Of a stretch of 64,000 nt of DNA, positions 45,993 through 55,722 are shown piece by piece (the stretch's first letter is position 1; every line of letters begins with the position of its first letter). The translations under genes were made by a program, and so were the position numbers. Origin of the DNA: Chloroflexota bacterium. Its GTDB lineage: Bacteria; Chloroflexota; Dehalococcoidia; Bin125. The DNA lies in assembly GCA_009838915.1 (NCBI GenBank), contig VXQT01000013.1, positions 62,001 to 126,000 on the forward strand. The letters run 5' to 3'. The notes under the pieces were generated by a model. The model saw nothing but the letters and a program-made list of their open reading frames with translations, was not told the origin of the DNA and made no database searches.

Positions 45993-46763
45993 ATGACCAC
46001 TCGCTCGATGGACCTGGAAGCCGAACCCGCACCGCAGAAGTCTGCTGCTGTCAGTTCGTCGAGCGAACCGATCATCGTCGCCCACGATGTGCACAAGACC
46101 TATGCCGGCGCGGGACAGCCCGTGCATGCGCTGCGCGGCGCGACGCTCGAGGTGGCCAAAGGCGAAATGGTCACGATCATGGGACCGTCCGGCTGCGGCA
46201 AGACGACGCTGCTCAACTGCCTGTCGGGACTGGAGACCATCGATCAGGGCGAGATCTATGTCGAGGGACGCAGCATCCACGACATGCCCGACAGCGAGCG
46301 CACCGACCACCGCGCGCGGCGGATGGGCTTCATCTTCCAGTTCTACAACCTGCTGCCCGTGCTCTCCTCCGTCGAAAACGTCGAGCTCCCGCTGTTGCTC
46401 GGCGGCGTCGGCCAACGCGAGTCCCGCGAGCGGTCTCTGCTGGCGTTGGAACAGGTCGACCTACGCGACTGGGCCGGCCACCGCCCGGCGCAGCTCTCCG
46501 GCGGACAACGGCAGCGAGTGACGATCGCCCGCGCGCTGGTCAACGATCCGGCCATCGTCTGGGGCGACGAACCGACCGGTGACCTCGACTCCACCAATGC
46601 CAATCAGATCATGGACCTGCTTGAGGACCTGAATCAGCGCAACCAACAGACGTTCGTCATCGTTACCCACGACGAGCAAATCGGCCGGCGAGCGAACCGC
46701 ACGATTCACATGCGCGACGGGCTGATCGAGGGCGAGACGATTCATCGGGGTCTTGGCAGCTAG
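45993..46763 (+). CDS. ABC transporter ATP-binding protein (LolD/MacB type)
   Basis: [20 protein letters not shown]...[34 protein letters not shown]. Confidence 0.95.
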   Translation: MTTRSMDLEAEPAPQKSAAVSSSSEPIIVAHDVHKTYAGAGQPVHALRGATLEVAKGEMVTIMGPSGCGKTTLLNCLSGLETIDQGEIYVEGRSIHDMPDSERTDHRARRMGFIFQFYNLLPVLSSVENVELPLLLGGVGQRESRERSLLALEQVDLRDWAGHRPAQLSGGQRQRVTIARALVNDPAIVWGDEPTGDLDSTNANQIMDLLEDLNQRNQQTFVIVTHDEQIGRRANRTIHMRDGLIEGETIHRGLGS

Positions 46764-46817
46764 CGGCATATCAGGCGCGCGAAATCGGAAAATCTGCAGC
46801 GCGAGGGCATCCACAAC

Positions 46818-49800
46818 ATGGAAGAACTCTTCGGCCTGCCCACGATCCGACTGATGTGGATCGTCGTCGCCATCGCCGGCGTCGCCGCTGTGGTGATTGC
46901 CTTCATCTTCTTCAAGCGGCCAATTCTGGTGCGCATGGGTCTGCGCAACATCCCACGCCGCCGAGCGCAGACCGTGCTCGTGACGATGGGCCTGACGCTT
47001 GCCACGATCATCGTCACGATCGCATTCTCGACCGGCGACTCGTTGGCCGTGAGCATCCGCGGTCTGGCGCTGGACGGCCTGGAGCGGATCGACCACTTCA
47101 TCGAACCGGAGGAGGCAGAGAGCGGCGACGGCGAGCGCGTCGGTGACTCGATTCCGGACCAGGTCTTGCGCGACCTGCAGTCGCACTTCGCCGACGACGA
47201 GCGAGTTGAGGCGGTGTTCGGGTCGCGCTTCGAACTCGTCCCGATCGAGCACCCCGACGCAGGGCTGATCGAGCCGCAGTACTTCCTCGTCGGTATGGAT
47301 CCCGCGCTGTCGGACCGATTGGAGGCGGTGCGCGATCGCGACGGAGACCTGCTTCGCCTGTCGGAGCTGGGACCGGGCGAGCTGGTGATCAACGAGCTCG
47401 CCGCGCGCGAGCTCGACGCGGAGCCGGGCGACCAGGTGCGGCTCTACGTGCTCGGCCAACCTCGTCAATACACCATTGCGGCGATCGGCCGCGACGCCGT
47501 CCTGACCGGCAGCCTTGAGGCTGGCGCGGCCGGTGGACTGCTGCCGATGACTCAGTATCAGGACTTGTTGGGTCCACGCCTGTCACCGCCGGATCAGTGG
47601 GACACGATCCTGATCAGCGGCGCCGGTGGCGTGGTTACGCCGTTGGAGTTCTCCGACGCGCTTGACGACGACATCAACTCGGCATTGGTTGGGCTACAGC
47701 GTCAGAAGCCTGATCTCTACTTGAGCAGCGGCTTGCCGCGTTTTGCCACCGATCCGGTCAAGGCCGACAGCCTGGAGGCGGCCGAGTTCATTGCCAGCGC
47801 CTTCACCACCCTCTTCCTGTTCATGGGCTCCTTCTCGGTTGCCGCGGGCATCCTGCTGATCTTCCTGATCTTCGCCATGCTGGCCGAGGAACGGAAGCCG
47901 GAGATGGGCATCGCCCGCGCTGTCGGCATGCAGCGCAACGATCTGATTCAGACGTTCATTTCCGAGGGCATGGTCTACAACGTCGGCGCGGCGGTCGTCG
48001 GCGTGGTGCTGGGCCTGCTGTTCGCGGTCGGCCTGATTGCGGCGCTCAACCAGGGCTTCGAGAATTTCGGCTTCCAGTTCACCTGGACGGTAACGATCAA
48101 GAGCCTCGTGATCTCAGCCTGCATCGGCATTGTGATCACGTTCATCACTGTAGTTTTTTCCAGCTTCCGAGCCTCGCGGCTGAACATCGTCGCTGCCATC
48201 CGGGATATCCCCGAGGGACAGTACGAAGAGAGCTATCCGCTCACCCCCTGGCGAGTGCTGCGCAACGTGCTGGGCGTGTTCACCACCGCCGTCGGCATCT
48301 TGCTGGTCGCGACCACGCCGCTCACGCTGGTTCTCGGATCGCCGATCGCGCTCATCTTGCATCTGACCGGTAGCCGCCGCGCCCGACGCTTGATTCCCTG
48401 GATCTTGCTGTTCGGCTGGCGCGTGCTGCGCTGGAACCCGCAGTGGTGGGTACTGTTCCTGCTCGGCGGCCTGTACCTGCTCAACTTCGGCCTGGCCCAG
48501 GAGAGCCTGTTCCTCTACATCGCGGGAATCTCGCTGGTCCCGCTGGGCATCGTGATGGGACTGAACAAGCTCCGCCTGCGGGGACGCAGGATCAACCAAC
48601 GCCTGCTCTACACCGTGGGCGCGGGCGTCGTGATGTTCCTCTGGTTCATCCCCAACGACTGGCACGAGGACTTCTTCAACAACAATCTCAACGGCGGGCC
48701 GGAGCTGTTCGTGCTGGCCGGCACCATGCTCACCGCTGCCGGCACCCTGCTGCTGATCTTCAACCTGGATCTGATCGTCGGCGGGATTCGCTCGCTGGTC
48801 GGCGGGGTCGGACGGCTCGCGCCCGTGATCCGCACGGCCGCTGCCTATCCGGCCGCGGCGCGTTATCGGACCGGGATGACGATCGCGATGATCGCCCTGA
48901 TCACGTTCGCGCTGGTCAACTTCAGCACGATCAATGCCTCTTTCAGCCAGGCATTCACCGGCGGAGACACCGCCGGCGGCTTCGAGGTGCTGGCCTTCAA
49001 CACAGAGATCAACGCCACATCCGACATTCGCGCGGGCCTGGCCGAGGCCGGCGCCAGCGAGGTACTTGCGGATATCGAAAATGCCGGACGCATCGAGGCC
49101 GGTCCGCAACGCGGAACGCGCGCGGTCACGGTGCTCGCCGAGCGCTGGAACCCGGTGACTGAAGCGCACATCCTCGACAGCGACGGCGATATCCGCGTCG
49201 TCGAAACCGATCTGTCCAGGGTGCGCTTCGAGGATCGAGACGCGGTGGTGATCGGGGGCGTCAACAACGAATTTATCGCCGGTCAAGAAATCAAATTGCA
49301 GGCGATCTCATACCGCTACGAAGACGAACAGGCCGTCTGGTCGGCGTTGGCGGACGGCGAGATGGTCGCCGTCGCAACCGTCGACGCGATCGACGGAGCA
49401 TTCGGATTCAACGAGAGCGGATTGGACCCCTGGTCGACGCCGGACGGCGTCACCGACGAGTCGACCTTGCTGCCTCGCATCGTGGTCGAAGTCGGACTGG
49501 GCTCGAATGCGCGGCAGGTCGAAGTGATCGCCATCCTGGAGCGGATCAGTGGTGCATTTGTGGATCTCGACGGAGAGGAAGGCGGCCTGCCGACGATGTT
49601 GCTGCCCGAGTCGATCGCAACGCAGGTGATCGGCCAATCGGAAACCACGCGGCACTACATCTCGACCCGCGACGGTGCGGACTCGCTCGATGTCGCCCAG
49701 GGCATCGAGCGGGAGTTGCGCATCTTCGCGGTCGACATCCAGGGCGAGCTCAAGCGCCAGCAGCAGACCCAGACCTCAATCCTGGCGCTGTTCCAGGGAT

Positions 49801-50171
49801 TCATCGGCATCGGCCTGGTCGCGGGCCTGGCGGCGCTGGGCGTGATTGCCCTGCGCGCCGTGGTCGAGCGCCGCCAACAGATCGGAGTCCTGCGCGCGAT
49901 CGGCTTCCAGTCGCGCCTGGTCGGGTTCGAGCTGTTGCTGGAGATGGGATTCATCGCATTGTTGGGGTTGGGACTCGGGACGGCGCTTGCCCTTGGCCTC
50001 GCCTGGCGTCTCTTCGCCGAAGGCACCTTCGGCGAGATCGATATGCACGTCCCGCTGGGTACCATCCTGCCGATCCTGTTCGGCGCGTTCGCCGCGTCGC
50101 TGGTACTGACGTACTTCCCGGCAAGACAGGCAGCACGCACCACGATTGCCGAGGCGTTGCGATATGAGTGA
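46818..50171 (+). CDS. Large FtsX-like ABC permease (1117 aa)
   Basis: Multiple TM; MLAEERKPEMGIARAVGMQRNDLIQTFISEGMVYNVGAAVVGVVLG and C-terminal AVVERRQQIGVLRAIGFQSRLVGFELLLEMGFIALLGLGLG: two FtsX-type modules. Confidence 0.9.
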   Translation: MEELFGLPTIRLMWIVVAIAGVAAVVIAFIFFKRPILVRMGLRNIPRRRAQTVLVTMGLTLATIIVTIAFSTGDSLAVSIRGLALDGLERIDHFIEPEEAESGDGERVGDSIPDQVLRDLQSHFADDERVEAVFGSRFELVPIEHPDAGLIEPQYFLVGMDPALSDRLEAVRDRDGDLLRLSELGPGELVINELAARELDAEPGDQVRLYVLGQPRQYTIAAIGRDAVLTGSLEAGAAGGLLPMTQYQDLLGPRLSPPDQWDTILISGAGGVVTPLEFSDALDDDINSALVGLQRQKPDLYLSSGLPRFATDPVKADSLEAAEFIASAFTTLFLFMGSFSVAAGILLIFLIFAMLAEERKPEMGIARAVGMQRNDLIQTFISEGMVYNVGAAVVGVVLGLLFAVGLIAALNQGFENFGFQFTWTVTIKSLVISACIGIVITFITVVFSSFRASRLNIVAAIRDIPEGQYEESYPLTPWRVLRNVLGVFTTAVGILLVATTPLTLVLGSPIALILHLTGSRRARRLIPWILLFGWRVLRWNPQWWVLFLLGGLYLLNFGLAQESLFLYIAGISLVPLGIVMGLNKLRLRGRRINQRLLYTVGAGVVMFLWFIPNDWHEDFFNNNLNGGPELFVLAGTMLTAAGTLLLIFNLDLIVGGIRSLVGGVGRLAPVIRTAAAYPAAARYRTGMTIAMIALITFALVNFSTINASFSQAFTGGDTAGGFEVLAFNTEINATSDIRAGLAEAGASEVLADIENAGRIEAGPQRGTRAVTVLAERWNPVTEAHILDSDGDIRVVETDLSRVRFEDRDAVVIGGVNNEFIAGQEIKLQAISYRYEDEQAVWSALADGEMVAVATVDAIDGAFGFNESGLDPWSTPDGVTDESTLLPRIVVEVGLGSNARQVEVIAILERISGAFVDLDGEEGGLPTMLLPESIATQVIGQSETTRHYISTRDGADSLDVAQGIERELRIFAVDIQGELKRQQQTQTSILALFQGFIGIGLVAGLAALGVIALRAVVERRQQIGVLRAIGFQSRLVGFELLLEMGFIALLGLGLGTALALGLAWRLFAEGTFGEIDMHVPLGTILPILFGAFAASLVLTYFPARQAARTTIAEALRYE

Positions 50172-51000
50172 CGACACCGACCCGACGACGCTGCTGCGCG
50201 AACTCGCCTTCGGCTACGACCGCGATCTGCCGTTCGACGCACAGACCGCTCCGGCTGGTGAAGGCGGCGGGATCTCCGTCGAAAGATTCGAGATCACGTC
50301 GCGTTACAGCGAGCGGATCAGCGGTCTGCTGGTCCAGTCGGTTGAGGCGGAAGGAACGCGACCGCTGGTCCTGGTCGGGCATCCCGGGACGCTGGACAAG
50401 TCGAGCGACTATGTGCTCTGGCCGGCCGAGCAGTGGGTCCGGCGCGGCGCGATCTGCGCCACCATTGACCAGGCCGGTCACGGCGAGCGCGCTCGACGGC
50501 CGGTCTCGATGGAAGACTTCCAGCGCTGGCCGATGCGGCGCCTCGACCAGTCGCTGCAGACCGTCGTCGACTGGATGCGCACGCTGGACTATCTCTCGGC
50601 GCGTCCCGAGGTGGACGAATCGCGCGTCGGCTTTGTCGGTTTCTCGATGGGCGGCATGAGAGGCGCGCCGTTCGTGGGGCTGGACGACCGGGTCAAGGCC
50701 GCGTCCTTCTGCATCTCCGGCGCCAGCACGCTCTCAGGTCGTGGCGGCGCAGCGGGCGAGCTTGCCGACCGGCTCACCGATCCCGGCATCTACGCGCCGA
50801 TGATGGCGGGCCGCGCCATCCAGGTCGTGGCCGGCGAACATGACGATCTAATCACACCCGAGGCGACGCAGCGCTTCTACGACCTGCTCTCTGAGCCGAG
50901 AGAGCTCGTCTGGCTGCCCTGCGGACACTGGGACTTCATGCCCCAGGGCGTCCAGCCGGTCGGGCCGTTTCTCGAGCGGGAGCTTGGTTTCGGCAACTAG
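50164..51000 (+). CDS. Alpha/beta hydrolase (dienelactone hydrolase/acyl-peptidase type)
   Basis: PLVLVGHPGTLDKSSDY...AICATIDQAGHGER...VGFVGFSMGGMRGAPF...GEHDDLITPEATQRFYD...CGHWDF. Confidence 0.87.
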   Translation: MSDDTDPTTLLRELAFGYDRDLPFDAQTAPAGEGGGISVERFEITSRYSERISGLLVQSVEAEGTRPLVLVGHPGTLDKSSDYVLWPAEQWVRRGAICATIDQAGHGERARRPVSMEDFQRWPMRRLDQSLQTVVDWMRTLDYLSARPEVDESRVGFVGFSMGGMRGAPFVGLDDRVKAASFCISGASTLSGRGGAAGELADRLTDPGIYAPMMAGRAIQVVAGEHDDLITPEATQRFYDLLSEPRELVWLPCGHWDFMPQGVQPVGPFLERELGFGN

Positions 51001-52265
51001 CTCAACACGCCCGACGCCGTCAGTTCCGCCACTTCCTCGGCCTTGTAGCCCAGCACCTTGGTTGCGACTTCAAATGTGTCCTCGCCGAACAGCGGCGCGG
51101 GCGAGTCGAGATATCCAGGCGTGCGGTGCAGCTTGACGATGGGGCCGTCATACAGCGAGATGCCCGTCTCGCGGTGATTGAGGTAGGCGTAGAAGCCGCG
51201 CGCGGCGAGATGATCGTCGTGCTCGCACATGTCCTCGGCGTCCTGGACCAGCGCCGCCGGGACGCCGACCGACTGCAGGTGGATCGCCAGAGAGGCGGCG
51301 TCGAACGACGCCGTCCAGGATGAGATCGACTGGTTCAACTCGTCCTCGTGACGCCGCCGACCGAGCAACGTGGAGAAACGATCGTCGGACGCGAAGGACG
51401 AGCCTTCGGCGACTGCGCAAAGTGATTCCCACTCGGCGTCATCCCGAACCGCAATTGCGATCCAGCGTTCGCGCCCCGACGGATCGTCGGCGCAGCGATA
51501 GATGTCGTGCGGACACATCCAGCTCGATTGATTGCCCTTGCGATCCTGGTTGACCCCGTTGACCGTGTAGTCCATCAGCGCCGGTCCCATCGTCGCCGCG
51601 ACCGACTCGATCTGCGCCAGCTCGATCCGCTGACCGCGGCCCGTGCGCCGCCGATGCCGTAGCGCGGCCAGGATGGCGATCACGGTGTGCCCGGGATTGA
51701 TCGCATAGTCGGGATAGTTGGTGCCCACGCCGACAGGCCGTCGCTCCGGGTCGCCGGAGAGGTGCGAGATGCCGGTCGTCGGCGTCAACACCGCGCCGAA
51801 GCCGAGGAAGTCTCGATGCGGTCCCCACAGCCCTTGCATCGGCTGATAGGCGGCGATGATGTCGGGCTTGACTTCGCAGAGTTCCTCGTAGGTCAGTCCC
51901 CAGCGCTCGAAGATTCGCGGGGTCAGGTTGGAGAGAAAGATGTCGGACCGCTCGATTAGCCGAAGCGCGACGTCCCGGGAGCCCTCGGCCGACATGTCGA
52001 GCAGGAAGGATCGTTTATCGGCGTTGAAGTTGTTGAAGTAGGCGCAGACGTTGTAGCCCGACTTGCCCGGCTTTTGCGGCTGACCGAGGCGCAAACCGTC
52101 GACCCGGGCCTCCGACTCGATCCGGATCACCTCTGCGCCGAAGTCGGCCAATGTGCGCCCTGCGATCGGCCCAGCGCCGAACCATGAGAAATCGGCGACG
52201 CGGATGCCGTCAAGGGGGCGTCCCCGCCTGCGCGGGGATGACGAGGAGGGAGAAGTCGAGGTCAT
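50997..52265 (-). CDS. CaiB/BaiF (family III) CoA-transferase
   Basis: GRPLDGIRVADFSWFGAGPIAGRTLADFGAEVIRIES...NFNADKRSFLLDMSAEGSRDVALRLIERSDIFLSNLTPRIFERWGLTYEEL. Confidence 0.93.
   Translation of the reverse strand: MTSTSPSSSSPRRRGRPLDGIRVADFSWFGAGPIAGRTLADFGAEVIRIESEARVDGLRLGQPQKPGKSGYNVCAYFNNFNADKRSFLLDMSAEGSRDVALRLIERSDIFLSNLTPRIFERWGLTYEELCEVKPDIIAAYQPMQGLWGPHRDFLGFGAVLTPTTGISHLSGDPERRPVGVGTNYPDYAINPGHTVIAILAALRHRRRTGRGQRIELAQIESVAATMGPALMDYTVNGVNQDRKGNQSSWMCPHDIYRCADDPSGRERWIAIAVRDDAEWESLCAVAEGSSFASDDRFSTLLGRRRHEDELNQSISSWTASFDAASLAIHLQSVGVPAALVQDAEDMCEHDDHLAARGFYAYLNHRETGISLYDGPIVKLHRTPGYLDSPAPLFGEDTFEVATKVLGYKAEEVAELTASGVLS
52219..52243. repeat. Class B palindromic repeat inside the 5' end of a CoA-transferase CDS
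   Basis: cgtccccgcctgcgcggggatgacg; codes for part of SSSSPRRRGRPLDG. Confidence 0.65.
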
Positions 52266-53545
52266 ATCGCGCCCTCTCCGGCGAATGCGATCAGGTCTTC
52301 GGCTGGAATGCCAACCTCGCCCACCCAGACCTCCTGGTTGTGTTCGCCAATCTGCGGCGCAGGCCGGCGAATGCTGGTCGGCGTGTTGGAGAGGCGATAC
52401 GGCGGTCCCGGCATTTGGACCCGGGCGTCGTCGCTGCCCAGCCTGGTCGGCTGATCGAACTCCAGCCACCAATCGCGGGTGTTGAGATGCTCGTCATCGC
52501 CGATGTCGGCCGGCGACGCGACCATGCCGATCAGCAGCCGGCGGGCCTGTCCCTGCTCGTAGACCTCCAGCGACGCCTTTGAGGCGTAGAACGCGGTCAG
52601 CACTTCCTGCGCGCGCGACATGACAGGTCCGAGATCGTCCAGCGTCGAGCCCAGTGCCAGGTCGCGCATGTTGAACGACGCGAACGTCTCGGCGTACTCC
52701 GGCTCGGTCAGTTCTTCCGCCTGTCCCTCGTCGTCCATCCAGCGAATCAGCTCGCTCCAGGGCGCGCCGAATCCCGGGATGCCCACCGCCGAGTAGATGT
52801 ATCCGTCCTGCGTCCGGTAGGTGCCGATGCCCGGCATCCGGTGTTGCTCACCCATCCGTTCCCGCGACGTGTGCTGGAAGTCCCACTGCAGGTGCGCGGT
52901 CTCCTGGCAGATCGAGAGCGCCTCCTGCATCGAGGTTTCGACGCGTTGTCCCTCGCCGGTCGTCTCGGCCTGGAGCAGCGCGAGCAGCGCCCCCTGAGCC
53001 GCCGAGATGCCGGCGACGATGTAAGCCTGGTTGCCGGCAATGCGCATCGGTGACCCGTCCGGGTAGCCGGCCAGCGTGGCGATGCCCGAGGCCGCCTGGG
53101 CGATCAGGTCGGTGACCTGCCAGCCGGCGCGCGGGCCGTCGAGGCCGAATCCCGTGATCGAGACCCAGACGAGCGCCAGTTGGGAGTCCATGTAGGCCAC
53201 GGGATCAACGCCGTGCTCGGCCAGTTCCGTGCGTTCGGCGGCCGTCCAGGACTCGATCACGATGTCGGCGGTCTTGATCAGCTCGCCGAACAGCCAGTGC
53301 CCGTCGTACTGCTCCAGGTCAACGGTCACCGAGCGCTTGTTGGCGTTGAAGTACCAGAAGCGCAGCGAAGTCTCGCGCCCCGGGGTCCCGTTCCAGTACG
53401 GCGCCCGCCCCCTTGAGGGGTCGCCGCCAACGGGCTCGACCTTGATCACGTCCGCGCCAAGGTCGGCCAGCAGCTTGCCGCAGTACCAGCCCATCTCCGA
53501 GGTCAGGTCGAGAATCCGGACGCCGTCAAGTGCTCCAGGTGCCAT
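52262..53545 (-). CDS. CaiB/BaiF (family III) CoA-transferase, coupled to the downstream paralogue
   Basis: MAPGALDGVRILDLTSEMGWYCGKLLADLGADVIKVEPVGGDPSRGRAPYWNG; 4-nt ATGA overlap with 50997..52265. Confidence 0.93.
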   Translation of the reverse strand: MAPGALDGVRILDLTSEMGWYCGKLLADLGADVIKVEPVGGDPSRGRAPYWNGTPGRETSLRFWYFNANKRSVTVDLEQYDGHWLFGELIKTADIVIESWTAAERTELAEHGVDPVAYMDSQLALVWVSITGFGLDGPRAGWQVTDLIAQAASGIATLAGYPDGSPMRIAGNQAYIVAGISAAQGALLALLQAETTGEGQRVETSMQEALSICQETAHLQWDFQHTSRERMGEQHRMPGIGTYRTQDGYIYSAVGIPGFGAPWSELIRWMDDEGQAEELTEPEYAETFASFNMRDLALGSTLDDLGPVMSRAQEVLTAFYASKASLEVYEQGQARRLLIGMVASPADIGDDEHLNTRDWWLEFDQPTRLGSDDARVQMPGPPYRLSNTPTSIRRPAPQIGEHNQEVWVGEVGIPAEDLIAFAGEGAI

Positions 53546-53581
53546 GCGGGATAGCCTATCGTGACCTTGAGGAGAGACCCG

Positions 53582-53935
53582 ATGGTGCTCGAAGACGTGG
53601 ACCGCGACGCCGCTCACGAAGTGACGCCAATGTCGGAAATCCGGCGTTGGAAGGGGATGCGACTGGAGGAGTACGTGGAGCTGTATCCCGTCTGGGCCGA
53701 CTGGATGAGCAATCACAGCCAACTGATGTACGACGCAGACGGCGGTGCATGGGTCCCGCGGTGGGATCCTGAGGTCGGCGTGGGGATCGGCTGGGAAGAC
53801 GACGAGGAGTTCACTCCGGACCACGTTGAGGGGCTGAAGGCAGCGTCGAAGAGAGCGCTAGAAGAGGTCAGGGCCGGGGGAGGCGTGGACTTTCGCGAGC
53901 TAGACGAGGACGAGTCGTTTTGGGCTGACGACTAG
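53582..53935 (+). CDS. Hypothetical acidic protein
   Basis: MVLEDVDRDAAHEVTPMSEIRRWKGMRLEEYVELYPVWADWMSNHSQLMYDADGG...FRELDEDESFWADD; divergent from the CoA-transferase gene. Confidence 0.55.
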   Translation: MVLEDVDRDAAHEVTPMSEIRRWKGMRLEEYVELYPVWADWMSNHSQLMYDADGGAWVPRWDPEVGVGIGWEDDEEFTPDHVEGLKAASKRALEEVRAGGGVDFRELDEDESFWADD

Positions 53936-53962
53936 CGGTGCGCTTCAAGGTCACCCTCAGAG

Positions 53963-54109
53963 ATGAGTCAAGGGCGACTATCGGGAGTCAAGGGCGACTA
54001 TCGGATCGTGTTCGAACCGGGTCCCGGGGATCGGGAGGTCACCGTGTTCCTGACTGGGCACCGCAGTTGGGTGTACGAGGAGTTGGAGCCCGGCAGCGAT
54101 TCTGCATGA
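53963..54109 (+). pseudogene. Short or remnant ORF with RelE/ParE-toxin-like C-terminus
   Basis: MSQGRLSGVKGDYRIVFEPGPGDREVTVFLTGHRSWVYEELEPGSDSA; overlaps a 20-bp tandem duplication. Confidence 0.35.
53965..54004 (+). repeat. Perfect 20-bp tandem duplication
   Basis: (gagtcaagggcgactatcgg)x2 at 53965-53984 and 53985-54004. Confidence 0.97.
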
Positions 54110-54200
54110 ATCTGTCGCGCACTCGGCAGGGAGACCGCACCATCTCGACCTCAACGCCGAAGTGGGGGCACAAGTCACCGCTCGAAGGCAGGCACTGTAG

Positions 54201-55352
54201 TCAGGCTCCCACCGCCACCTTCACATTCGCAGGCAGCCTTGAGGTGAACACCTCAACCGCCTCTCGCACCATCTCCTCCAGGACCTCGGCGGCGGGGCGG
54301 AGTTCGTGCAGGAGGCCGCTGATCTGGCCGGCGGCGTTCATCAGGAGGTCTTCTCGTTCACCCTGCTTGGCGGCTTCGGCGATGTCGGCGATCAGGAGGC
54401 CCTGCAGGCCCATGGGCAGTGCCTGGGTGCCGGAGTCTTCCCAGGCCTCGATCAGCTCGTTGGTGATGTTGCGCATCGTCTTGCCCGAGTAGAGGCGGGT
54501 GACGCGGGTGTCTTCGTCGCCGGCGGCGAGGATCCGGCGCTTGCGGAACTCGTCGAGGTTGGCTTCCTGAGTGGGGATGAAGACGGTGCCGCACCAGACA
54601 CCGACGCAGCCCATGGCAAGCGCGGCGGCGAGGCCGCGACCGTCGCCGATGCCTCCGGCGGCGATCACCGGCTTGGGCGCGACGGCGTCGAGCACCTGCG
54701 GCAGCAGCGCCATCGTGCCGATCCTGCCGGTGTGGCCGCCGGCCTCATGACCCTGGGCGACAACGATGTCGGCGTTGCCCTCGTGGACGCGGCGGGCGTT
54801 CTTGACGTTGCCGACCAGCGAGATGACCTTGCCGTTGGCCTCGTGGACCTGGTCGACGAACGGCGCGGGATTGCCCAGGCCGGTGGCGAGCACGGGTACC
54901 TGCATGCCGGTGATCGTGTCGACCTGATCCTGCGGCGTAAAGCGCGGGGTGCGCACGTCGGCGCGCGGCGCCTGGACATCGGGCAGGTCGAGGTCGGCGC
55001 GGATGCTGCCGATCACATGCTTGTGGTCCTCGGGCAGCAGGTCGCGCGGGTCCGCGGGCCGCTGACGGCCGCTGGGCCGCGCCGCGACGTTGGAGGGGAC
55101 CAGAATGTCGACGCCGAAGGGTCGGTCGGTGAGGTCCTGGATGCGGCGGATCTGGGCTTCGAGGCGATCCGGCGGGAATCCGGCCGCGCCGAGCACGCCC
55201 AGTCCGCCCGCGTTGGAGATCGCGGCGACCAGCTCGGGCCCGGCGACGCCGCCCTGTCCGCCTCCGACGGTCGGACCCATGCCCGCCAGGGCGATCGGAT
55301 ACTCGATGTCGAGCAGGTCGCACATCTCGGTGTGGAGGATCGGTCGCGTCAT
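54201..55352 (-). CDS. Nitronate monooxygenase / 2-nitropropane dioxygenase family
   Basis: LLDIEYPIALAGMGPTVGGGQGGVAGPELVAAISNAGGLGVLGAAG...VAQGHEAGGHTGRIGTMALLPQVLDAV...PVIAAGGIGDGRGLAAALAMGCVGVWCGTVFIPTQEA. Confidence 0.95.
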   Translation of the reverse strand: MTRPILHTEMCDLLDIEYPIALAGMGPTVGGGQGGVAGPELVAAISNAGGLGVLGAAGFPPDRLEAQIRRIQDLTDRPFGVDILVPSNVAARPSGRQRPADPRDLLPEDHKHVIGSIRADLDLPDVQAPRADVRTPRFTPQDQVDTITGMQVPVLATGLGNPAPFVDQVHEANGKVISLVGNVKNARRVHEGNADIVVAQGHEAGGHTGRIGTMALLPQVLDAVAPKPVIAAGGIGDGRGLAAALAMGCVGVWCGTVFIPTQEANLDEFRKRRILAAGDEDTRVTRLYSGKTMRNITNELIEAWEDSGTQALPMGLQGLLIADIAEAAKQGEREDLLMNAAGQISGLLHELRPAAEVLEEMVREAVEVFTSRLPANVKVAVGA

Positions 55353-55483
55353 GTTGCACCAGTGATTCGCCGGATCGAATGCCGGATTGGGAGGCTGTGG
55401 CTTGCATTGTTCCTGCAACCACTCACGCGGTCAATCGCGCGCGACTCGCATTGACGGCTCGATCTCGGGAGTAAGATGAGCGC

Positions 55484-55687
55484 ATGAGGATTCGTGCAGG
55501 GCTGGACTCGGCTTTGGTGCTGGCGATTCAGATCTGGGCGCGAGTCCGCAAGACCGTGTTGATCCTGGTCGGCGCGGCCGTCCTGTTGATGCTGCTGATC
55601 GTCGTGCTGCAGTCGGGACTGGGAGTCGACAGCGATGAAACCATCACCGACAGTCACCGACCGGAAATCGTGGGCGGCGGCGAGTAG
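55484..55687 (+). CDS. Small single-TM hypothetical protein
   Basis: 67 aa; TVLILVGAAVLLMLLIVVLQSGLGV. Confidence 0.5.
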   Translation: MRIRAGLDSALVLAIQIWARVRKTVLILVGAAVLLMLLIVVLQSGLGVDSDETITDSHRPEIVGGGE

Positions 55688-55722
55688 GCCGGTCGTCGAG
55701 CGCGAGGGGAGCCCAGTGGACC

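Noticed and set aside
54306-55454. 382-aa + ORF opposite nitronate monooxygenase
   Set aside because: Antisense shadow; the minus-strand frame has a complete conserved family sequence.
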